From positions 1 through 64,000 of the forward strand of contig NW_027476155.1 of NCBI RefSeq assembly GCF_051020955.1: a stretch of DNA of 64,000 nucleotides, given 5' to 3'. The notes beneath the pieces are model-generated. The model was not told the origin of the DNA, searched no databases, and saw nothing but the letters and a program-made list of their open reading frames with translations. Shown one piece after another: positions 53,571 through 59,213 of this stretch. This stretch comes from Megalopta genalis (taxonomy: Eukaryota; Arthropoda; Insecta; Hymenoptera; Halictidae). The position numbers were made by a program, and so were the translations under genes. The stretch's first letter is position 1. The number at the start of each line of letters is the position of its first letter.

Positions 53571-55787
53571 TGAAGCTAAACCATTTGTTTCGCATGGATT
53601 CGAAAATCATCCTTCTATTTCGCATTGATTTGAAGCTAAATCATGAGTTTCGCATGGATTTGAAGCTAACTCGTTTGTTTCGCATGGATTTGAAGCTAAC
53701 TAATTTGTTTCGCATGCAGTTGAAGCAAAATCATGTATATCACAAGTAATTGAAGATAAACCATTTGATTCGCATGGATTTGGATCTAAACATTCTACTT
53801 CGCATTGATTCGGAGCAAAATCATGTGTTTCGCATGGATTTATAGCTAACACGTTTGTTTCGCATGCAGTTGAAGCTAAATCATGTATATCACAAGTATT
53901 TGATGCGAAACCATTTGCTTCGCATGGATTCGCAAATCAGCCTCCTATTTCGCAATGATTTGAAGGTAAATCATGTGTTTCTCATGGATTTGATGCTAAC
54001 TCGTTTCTATCGCATGGATTTAAAGCTAATTCGTATGTCTCGCATGCTGTTGAAGCTAAATCTAGTATACCACAAGTATTTGAAGCTAAACCATTTGTTT
54101 CGCATGGATTCGAAAATCAGCCTTCTATTTCGCATTGATTTAAAGCTAAATCACGAGTTTCGCATGGATTAGAAGCTAACTCGTTTGTTTCGCATGGATT
54201 TGAAGCTAACTAATTTGTTTCGCATGCAGTTGAAGCAAAATCATGTATATCACAAGTAATTGAAGATAAACCAATTGATTCGCATGGATTTGGATCTAAG
54301 CATACTACTTCGCATTGATTCGGAGCAAAATCATGTGTTTCGCATGGATTTATAGCTAACACGTTTGTTTCGCATGCAGTTGAAGCTAAATCATGTATAT
54401 CACAAGTATTTGAAGCTAAAACATTTGATCCTCATGGATTTGGAGCTAATCCTTCTACTTCGCATTGATTTCGAGCGAAATCATGTGTTTCGCATGGATT
54501 TAAAGCTAACACGTTCGTTTCGCATGCTGTTGAAGCTAAATCTAGTATATCACAAGTATTTGAAGCTAAACCATTTGTTTCGCATGGATTCGAAAATCAG
54601 ACTTCTATTTCGCATTGATTTGAAGCTAAATCATGTGTTTCGAATGTATTTGAAGCTAACTCGTTTGTTTCGCCTGCATGTGAAGCTAAATCATGTATAT
54701 CACAAGTATTTGAAGCTAAATCATTCGTTTCGCATGGATTTGAAGTTAAGCCTTCTACTTCGCATTGATTTGAATTATAAATCATGTGTTTCGCTTGGAT
54801 TTGAAGCTAACTCGTTTGTTTCGCATGCAGTTGAAGCTCAATCATGTATATCACAAGTATTTGAAGCTAAACCATTTGTTTCGCATTGGTTTTGAAACTA
54901 AGCCTTCTATTTCGCATTGATTTGAAGCTAAATCATGAGTTTCGCATGGATTTGAAGCTAACTCGTTTGTTTCGCATGGATTTGAAGCTAACTCGTTTGT
55001 TTCGCATGCAGTTGAAGCTAACTCGTTTGTTTCGCATGCAGTTGAAGCAAAATCATGTATATCATAAGTTTCTGAAGCTAACCATTCGTTTCGCATGGAT
55101 TTGAAGCTAAGCCTTCTACCTCGCATTGATTTGAAGCTAAATCATGTGTTTCGCATGTATTTGAAGGTAACTCGATTGTTTCGCCTGCATGTGAATCTAA
55201 ATCGTGTATATAACAAGAATTTGAAGCTAGACCATCTGATTCGCATGGATTTGAAGATAAGCTTTGTACTTCGCATTGATTTGAAGTAAAATCAAGTATT
55301 TCGCTTGGATTTGAAGCTAACTCGTTTGTTTCGCATGCAGTTGAAGCTCAATCATGTATCTCACAAGTATTTGAAGCTAAACCATTTGTTTCGCATGGAT
55401 TTGAAGCTAAGCCTTCTCCTTCGCATTGATTTGAAGCTAAGTCATGTCTTACGCTTGGATTTGAAGCTCACTCCTTTGTTTCTCCTGCATTTGAAGCTAT
55501 TTCACTTATATCGCAAGGATTTGAATCTAAATCATTTGTGTTGCATGGATTTGATGCTAAGCCTTCTACTTCGCTTTGATTTGGAGCTAAATCGTGTGTT
55601 TCGCATGGATTTGAAGCTCCCTCGTTTGTTTCGCCTGCATTTGAAGCTCAATCATGTATATCGCTAATATTTGAAGCTAATCCATTTGTTTGCATGGATT
55701 CGAAGATAAACCTTCTACTTGGTATTGATTTTAAGTTAAATCATGTGTTTCGCATGGATTTAAAGATAACTCGTTTGTTTCGCATGC
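53571..55787. repeat. Zone D: array edge beside the viral-like genes
   Basis: These monomers still follow the 30-bp pattern but have more private differences and no long duplicated block except 53,640-53,880 versus 54,140-54,380 (about 500 bases apart). Some units resemble zone A (TGGATTCGAAAATCA near 53,590, 54,110 and 54,590). Single-base length changes occur near 54,775, 54,890, 55,078 and 55,691. Higher divergence at the edge of an array is the usual pattern when homogenisation acts mainly in the interior. The last unit ends at 55,787, inside the fibre-like reading frame. Confidence 0.75.
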
Positions 55788-56369
55788 AGCCGTTATTTTA
55801 CCCATGAGTTCGGACTTGCATTTCTCGCTAGTCTGTTTGGCATCCTTCGCCAACTTTTCGTTAGCCGTTATTTTAGCCACGAGTTCGGACTTGCATTTTA
55901 CACCGGCCAGTTCGACACCCTCCGTCACTTTTTCGTTAGCTGTTATTTTTCTACGAAGCTCGTCGTCTCCTCTTTTCGATACATCGTCAACGTACGATCT
56001 AGTGGCCGCGTCATCGTTTCGAAGCGGTTCCGCCAAATGTTTGATCCTCTTATTTCGAGCCGTGTACGATTCCGTTGAGAAGCACATCGCATTATTCTGC
56101 ATGTACTCGTGAAGCGATGACGTTACAGTATCATCGCCTATCTTTGGAACGCGATCGACGTACAGTTTGGTTGCCGCGTCATCGTTCGTCGTAGGATTTG
56201 CGATACGAGCGATCTTAGCGCCTCGCGCGTCGTAGAAATTGCCGATCGAGCATATGGCATTGTCGTGTACATAATTTTTACATATCGAATAAAAAGTTGA
56301 AATATCTGCCAATATTTTCGACTCGGGCGTACTATGTTTATACAACGTACCAAATTTATTAATAGACAT
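55731..56369 (-). CDS. Fibre-like protein (Polinton/adintovirus-type), carboxy end runs into the satellite
   Basis: 212 codons from an ATG. Residues 55-72 (RIANPTTNDDAATKLYVD) and about 109-127 (ending NDDAATRSYVDD) are two copies of a motif with D-D-A-A-T-x-x-Y-V-D, which I know from phage tail-fibre-like proteins and fibre-like proteins of Polinton/adintovirus-type elements. By analogy it would be a virion attachment structure. Residues 141-165 and 166-190 are a 25-residue repeat (each starting KITANEK and containing KCKSEL), followed by KITA and then, without a frame change, satellite decads (ACETNELSLN, PCETHDLT). The stop lies in a satellite unit where neighbours have a serine codon, and one monomer just beyond (55,691/55,692) lacks a base. 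No globular head domain is visible. The original carboxy end is lost, displaced or was itself repetitive. It is last in the minus-strand gene series. Confidence 0.55.
   Translation of the reverse strand: MSINKFGTLYKHSTPESKILADISTFYSICKNYVHDNAICSIGNFYDARGAKIARIANPTTNDDAATKLYVDRVPKIGDDTVTSSLHEYMQNNAMCFSTESYTARNKRIKHLAEPLRNDDAATRSYVDDVSKRGDDELRRKITANEKVTEGVELAGVKCKSELVAKITANEKLAKDAKQTSEKCKSELMGKITAACETNELSLNPCETHDLT
55788..55949 (-). repeat. 75-bp repeat inside the fibre-like gene, adjoining the satellite
   Basis: Two 75-bp units (55,875-55,949 and 55,800-55,874) plus a 12-base start of a third (55,788-55,799) encode the 25-residue repeat. On the plus strand each unit contains AGTTCGGACTTGCATTT and TTTTCGTTAGC. 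The satellite begins directly at the end of the partial third unit, so the breakpoint lies between two repeat types rather than in unique sequence. Confidence 0.85.
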
Positions 56370-56387
56370 TTTTTTTCGTTTGTTGGT

Positions 56388-56621
56388 TCAGTTGTTTTCT
56401 TCTCCTTTCTTCTTCTTCTTCTTCTTTAACACCAACAACTCGAGTAGATCTTGCTGTTGCCCGATCTGTTGTATTTGCCGACAAATGTCGTCGAGTCTGA
56501 ACTCAATATTTTTAAATCTGACCTCCCAACTTTCGTCTACGAATAACGTTTGATTGGTTTCGCAGCAATTCCAACGGATACTCGTTTTATCGAACCATTT
56601 GATAAATTTACCAACAGGCAT
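56388..56621 (-). CDS. Small coiled-coil protein with lysine-rich tail, function unknown
   Basis: 77 codons from the ATG at 56,621. Four codons upstream the frame is open only from a GTG, so I prefer the ATG. Residues about 30-62 are rich in I, L, V, Q and R with heptad-like spacing (VRFKNIEFRLDDICRQIQQI), suggesting a coiled coil. The tail is seven consecutive lysines followed by GEENN, and the lysines come from a CTT microsatellite. It lies 36 bases after the DUF8207-like frame and 18 bases before the fibre-like start, in the same direction, so it is probably part of the same late-type gene cluster. I do not recognise the family. It could be an accessory structural protein or a degraded remnant. 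Confidence 0.5.
   Translation of the reverse strand: MPVGKFIKWFDKTSIRWNCCETNQTLFVDESWEVRFKNIEFRLDDICRQIQQIGQQQDLLELLVLKKKKKKKGEENN
56406..56426. repeat. CTT trinucleotide microsatellite
   Basis: Seven CTT-type triplets read as lysine codons on the minus strand, inside the tail of the small coiled-coil gene. Length changes here would change only the lysine count. Confidence 0.85.
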
Positions 56622-56657
56622 TTCATTCGTCACTAACGTAATAAATATTCGAACAAT

Positions 56658-57401
56658 TTAATTTATAATCAATCCAGCTTCGCGAAGTTCTACCAGCTCA
56701 TTTGGGTCATCCCGATGCACATAATCGACCGGATTGTTGGTTACACGCATCATCGTCGTTGGAATATTTATACCTTTTCCACGTAACGCTGAGAACATTG
56801 GTCCTATAATAGTTTTGTACTTGTAGCCCTTATTTCCCATTATCTGATTACCACGTCGGTGCGCATGCGTGGCGATGAGAATGTTTCTATAAATTTCTTT
56901 ATCGTTCTCGGTGTACAGGTTCTCGTTGGGTATTCTTTTGAATATCAATTCGTAGAGACCTGGAGTTCCCCTGTACCTAATTTTATTAATAACAATATCA
57001 TCGTTGCTTTCCACGTCGAACGCAACGTTTCCAAGCATCTGTTTGTTATTATGAAAATACACTCCGTACACATTGTCCTGACTTTTCGGCTGCCCGCTAA
57101 AGAAATTTCTCAAGTATTCGCTCGCTAAAGGTCTAAGATTACTGAACAAATGCTCGTATTCGTGGCGATGCTTTTCAGGACTTCTCAAAATATTTCGCAT
57201 CGATGATTCCAACGATGTTGCAGCCGTTGGAGATGATTCGAAAGCTCCCTCCTTCTCCGGATGCATTGAAGGTGTTGGTTCGAGCACCATATTGCTGTCC
57301 GCATCGTGGTCGTCGTCGTCATCGTCAACGTCAACATAGTCAACGTCATCGCTGACACCGATGGGGGAATATACTTTATTCTTCTTCTTTTTCAAATGCA
57401 T
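56658..57401 (-). CDS. DUF8207-like protein, carboxy-terminal part
   Basis: 247 codons from an in-frame ATG. It starts with a lysine cluster, then an acidic run (residues about 18-35, rich in aspartate). A conserved-looking domain at about 100-205 includes VYGVYFHNNKQMLGN (111-125) and YRGTPGLYELIF (143-154), followed by a basic segment. I associate this domain with the uncharacterised DUF8207 proteins of insect genomes, found with Polinton-like elements; their biochemical role is not known to me. Those proteins usually carry an amino-terminal part like the reading frame just upstream (57,442-57,741), which is in a different frame, so the ATG used here is probably internal to a longer ancestral gene. 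The ORF is otherwise open and undamaged. Confidence 0.6.
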   Translation of the reverse strand: MHLKKKKNKVYSPIGVSDDVDYVDVDDDDDDHDADSNMVLEPTPSMHPEKEGAFESSPTAATSLESSMRNILRSPEKHRHEYEHLFSNLRPLASEYLRNFFSGQPKSQDNVYGVYFHNNKQMLGNVAFDVESNDDIVINKIRYRGTPGLYELIFKRIPNENLYTENDKEIYRNILIATHAHRRGNQIMGNKGYKYKTIIGPMFSALRGKGINIPTTMMRVTNNPVDYVHRDDPNELVELREAGLIIN

Positions 57402-57441
57402 CCTTGGAGTTAATGTCGCTTCATCGTGTTTCCTCTTTTTC

Positions 57442-57741
57442 TTAATAAATTATCACCCCACGTTCTTCTTCTTCACAGAGAACAGCGGCTGCTGCTGCTG
57501 CTGTGTTTGCTTGCAAATCCAACGGTCGATCAGCACTTGATGTATTATCTTTCGCTTCCGTAGCTGTATTTTGAACCAGCTGTTTCAACGGTTCCACAAT
57601 CGGACGTAAATTCGTCTCAATGTTGGACTGTACATCCATTTTCCCCACTTTCAAGGCTAAACTCTTTTTACGTATGACGTCACTGGTCTTAGCTATTTGC
57701 TTAACGATGGCAGCTCGCAGGTTTTTCTTTGACGGACGCAT
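57442..57741 (-). CDS. Probable amino-terminal part of the DUF8207-like gene, in another frame
   Basis: 99 codons from the ATG at 57,741. The frame is open a further 20 codons to a GTG at 57,801 that overlaps the ATPase stop, but an ATG start is more likely in an animal-type element. It is basic and probably helical (residues 1-30 with many K and R), contains RKKSLALKVGKMD and a segment LRPIVEPLKQLVQ, and ends with an alanine run encoded by a GCT microsatellite plus an EEEE run. The frame closes at 57,442, 40 bases before the ATG of the next frame. The two differ by one base in phase. I infer one ancestral gene split by a single-base length change, but two overlapping genes or programmed frameshifting are alternatives. 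Confidence 0.5.
   Translation of the reverse strand: MRPSKKNLRAAIVKQIAKTSDVIRKKSLALKVGKMDVQSNIETNLRPIVEPLKQLVQNTATEAKDNTSSADRPLDLQANTAAAAAAVLCEEEERGVIIY
57488..57504. repeat. GCT trinucleotide microsatellite
   Basis: A short run of GCT triplets that reads as six alanines on the minus strand near the end of the 57,442-57,741 frame. Together with the aspartate triplets near 57,300-57,345 and the CTT run at 56,406, it shows that this gene cluster collects trinucleotide expansions. Confidence 0.75.
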
Positions 57742-57797
57742 ATCGAGTGGGGAGCACGATGTGACATCGACACCTCTTACCGTCCAAATGAGCCGGA

Positions 57798-58490
57798 TCA
57801 CAGCACGACGAATTCGTTAAATCCGCGTCTGTAACTTCCTCGGTTCTCAGGACTGTCTTTGTCGATTACAAGGAATTCATACTTGTTTCGCCAACACCTT
57901 GAACAAACTGCGTTGAAACTTTCGAACGACATATCGGTATTCACATGATCCTGATGAACGTGTCGCAGATTCGTGGCATCTTCATTGAATAGAATCAATA
58001 GATTGGCATTGTCCCGAATCAAATGGTTGGGTATTCTCGCATACGATTGCGACAGATAGAAACAATCGACGTGCGAATGTCTGCCCATCGCGAAATATTC
58101 TCTCATAACGTCCTGTTCGTCACAAGCAACGTCGTCGAAGATAAATATCGAATTCGGTCGAGCATCCGCCGGGGGAATCACGTCCGCGTTGTCCGAATAG
58201 GCAAAATAACCTACGTCCTTGCCCACGTGCGAGAACAAGTTGTTGAAGTATTGATATTTTGGCTGACGTAACGATTTCGAATACACGTACACATTTGCGA
58301 ATCGCAGTCCATTCGGACTTTCCAACAGGCTAATCATGACGTTCGTTTTACCACATCCTGACGGGTCGCTTATCACGCATCGTATAGTACTCGGTAGCAA
58401 TGACCCATGCTTCCGAATTATCTCATCATGGTCGTCGAATGTGTGGCAGGTCGGAACCTGGATATTCAAGGACTGTCGTACGAAACGCAT
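57798..58490 (-). CDS. A32-like DNA-packaging ATPase (FtsK/HerA superfamily)
   Basis: 230 codons from an ATG, a normal length for packaging ATPases of Polinton/adintovirus-type elements, which drive viral DNA into the capsid. The Walker A region is at residues 42-50 (DPSGCGKTN), the Walker B at 114-120 (SIFIFDD), and the downstream block FYLSQSYARIPNHLIRDNAN (144-163) contains the glutamine and arginine positions typical of the family. The carboxy end has VNTDMSFESFNAVC and FLVIDKDS, also familiar from insect Polinton ATPases. One oddity is that the first Walker A residue is aspartate (D42) where glycine is usual; lysine 48 and threonine 49 are intact. The gene is first in the minus-strand series and is read divergently from the pX-like gene. 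There are no internal stops or frame breaks. Confidence 0.88.
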   Translation of the reverse strand: MRFVRQSLNIQVPTCHTFDDHDEIIRKHGSLLPSTIRCVISDPSGCGKTNVMISLLESPNGLRFANVYVYSKSLRQPKYQYFNNLFSHVGKDVGYFAYSDNADVIPPADARPNSIFIFDDVACDEQDVMREYFAMGRHSHVDCFYLSQSYARIPNHLIRDNANLLILFNEDATNLRHVHQDHVNTDMSFESFNAVCSRCWRNKYEFLVIDKDSPENRGSYRRGFNEFVVL

Positions 58491-58544
58491 GCTCTCTCTC
58501 TCGACTGTTATTGTTATGCTACATTTTCTTTTCGAACGATAAGG

Positions 58545-58552
58545 TATTTATA
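58545..58552 (-). promoter_or_regulatory. Candidate TATA box of the ATPase gene
   Basis: TATAAATA on the minus strand lies 55 bases upstream of the ATPase ATG, a plausible core-promoter position for an RNA polymerase II gene. There is no other A/T motif of this quality between it and the start. Position and match are the only evidence. Confidence 0.4.
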
Positions 58553-58670
58553 CGAGAACTCAAGCATCATAGATATCAGTCTTCTCGTATTCTAATAATA
58601 GAGCACATCTCCGTGTAACTAACGCACGTGCAGTTTTTTTGTTCATTATCAATCAAAAAACCTTTGACAT

Positions 58671-58962
58671 AACAGCTTCATATACCGCTACAGATTGGAA
58701 AGAAACAGCTTTGTATACCGCTACAGACTGGTAAGAAACAGCTCTGTATACCGCTACAGACTGGTATAAACAGCTCTGTATACCGCTACAGACTGGTATA
58801 AACAGCTCTGTATACCGCTACAGACTGGTAAGAAACAGCACTGTATACCGCTACAGACAGGTAAGAAACAGCTCTGTATGCTGCTACAGACTGGTATAAA
58901 CAGGTCTGTATAACGCTACAGACTGGTAAGAAACAGCTCCGTATACCGCTATAGACTGGTAA
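58671..58962. repeat. Nine-copy 32-33-bp minisatellite with a hairpin in each unit
   Basis: Units begin with AACAGC at 58,671, 58,704, 58,737, 58,769, 58,801, 58,834, 58,867, 58,899 and 58,932, spaced 32 or 33 bases. The core CTGTATACCGCTACAG has inverted arms CTGTA and TACAG around TACCGC, so each unit can form a short stem-loop. The 33-base form has GGTAAGAAACAG at the joint and the 32-base form has GGTATAAACAG. The repeat is unrelated in sequence to the 30-bp satellite. The first, seventh, eighth and ninth copies carry changes in or next to the palindromic core. Confidence 0.93.
58895..58900 (+). promoter_or_regulatory. Candidate TATA motif upstream of the pX-like gene
   Basis: TATAAA occurs in the short-joint minisatellite units (58,765, 58,797 and 58,895). 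The last is 91 bases before the ATG at 58,986 and is the nearest candidate. It is part of the repeat, so the match may be incidental. Confidence 0.25.
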
Positions 58963-58985
58963 AAGACATTCCCTCAAGATTAGGT

Positions 58986-59213
58986 ATGGGTCAGATAAGG
59001 AAGAAGGGTCGACGAGCGGTCAAGGGGAAGAAGAAGAAGAACTACAGTAGCTACAATACTGGAAGAATTCTACTAATTGCCAAACGAGGTGGTTTTTTAC
59101 CGCTGCTGTTTCCTGCTTTAGGAGCTTTGGGGGCATTGTCAGGCGGCGCTGCTGCAGTGGCTAAAACGATAAACCAGGCGAAAGCTCAGAAGAAACAATT
59201 GAAAGAAATGTAA
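58986..59213 (+). CDS. Adenovirus pX-like small basic/hydrophobic protein
   Basis: 75 codons from an ATG to a TAA. Residues 4-19 are strongly basic (RKKGRRAVKGKKKK), which suits DNA binding. Residues 34-60 form a glycine/alanine-rich hydrophobic stretch (RGGFLPLLFPALGALGALSG onward), followed by a lysine/glutamine-rich tail. A basic arm followed by a GGFLP-type hydrophobic segment recalls the core-protein precursor pX of adenoviruses, and pX-like proteins are described in adintoviruses; a virion core or membrane-active role is inferred from that. It is the only plus-strand gene of the island, read divergently from the ATPase. The right satellite starts about nine bases after its stop codon, so there is almost no unique 3' sequence. 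Confidence 0.6.
   Translation: MGQIRKKGRRAVKGKKKKNYSSYNTGRILLIAKRGGFLPLLFPALGALGALSGGAAAVAKTINQAKAQKKQLKEM

Larger units (their letters stand above)
1..55787 (-). repeat. Left satellite array of 30-bp monomers, reading frame pointing left
   Basis: The whole interval is head-to-tail copies of a roughly 30-bp unit. On the plus strand almost every unit starts with TTTGAAGCTAA or GTTGAAGCTAA and ends in a variable 19-base part, usually containing TTCGCATGGA, TTCGCATGCA, TCACAAGTA or TTCGCATTGA. On the minus strand each unit reads as a decapeptide C-E-x-x-x-L-A-S-N-x. No unique sequence of more than a few tens of bases interrupts it. Strand is given as minus because the fibre-like gene at the right edge enters the array in that frame. 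Homogeneity differs between zones, so several local amplification rounds are inferred. I see no ordinary gene, RNA gene or transposon inside it. Confidence 0.97.
58491..58985. promoter_or_regulatory. Divergent intergenic region between ATPase and pX-like genes
   Basis: 495 bases separate two start codons that face away from each other. The left third (58,491-58,670) is unique sequence with the TATA candidate, a T-run at 58,634-58,640 and an A-run near 58,655. The rest is a nine-unit minisatellite. No convincing open frame lies here; a 63-codon minus-strand frame inside the minisatellite is a by-product of the repeat. A shared two-way promoter, and possibly a replication or packaging site, are the natural guesses. 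Confidence 0.5.

Noticed and set aside
1..55787. CRISPR array
   Set aside because: There is no alternation of a constant repeat with unique spacers. Units are contiguous 30-bp variants of each other over tens of kb, and no cas genes are present.
1..55787. Dozens of plus-strand open frames (L-K-L-x-x-x-x-R-x-x decads) as separate genes
   Set aside because: They are the same repeat read on the strand opposite to the one linked with a recognisable gene, start and stop at arbitrary single changes and have no unique sequence.
1..55787. Block lengths that are multiples of three (2,253, 3,051, 1,326, 579) as proof of frame selection
   Set aside because: The extra bases come from sums of frame-breaking units, such as three 31-bp units, or one 38-bp plus one 31-bp unit, so divisibility by three is coincidental.
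1..55787. Baculovirus-type homologous region (hr)
   Set aside because: The unit length is similar, but the monomers are not palindromic and extend far beyond hr size.
55804..56112. Plus-strand frame opposite the fibre-like gene
   Set aside because: The minus strand carries the recognisable paired motif and the in-frame repeat. The plus frame matches no family I know.
56859..57128. Plus-strand frame opposite the DUF8207-like gene
   Set aside because: It is a shadow of a recognisable minus-strand domain.
57742..57801. GTG start of the upstream DUF8207-like frame, overlapping the ATPase stop
   Set aside because: It is a bacterial-style overlap. In an animal-type element the ATG at 57,741 is more plausible. 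The same reasoning moves the small coiled-coil start from 56,633 to 56,621.
58023..58618. Plus-strand frames opposite and upstream of the ATPase
   Set aside because: The minus strand carries complete Walker motifs. The plus frames are short and mutually overlapping.
58786..58977. 63-codon minus-strand frame in the minisatellite
   Set aside because: It is a by-product of the 32-33-bp repeat, has no unique sequence and overlaps the probable promoter region.
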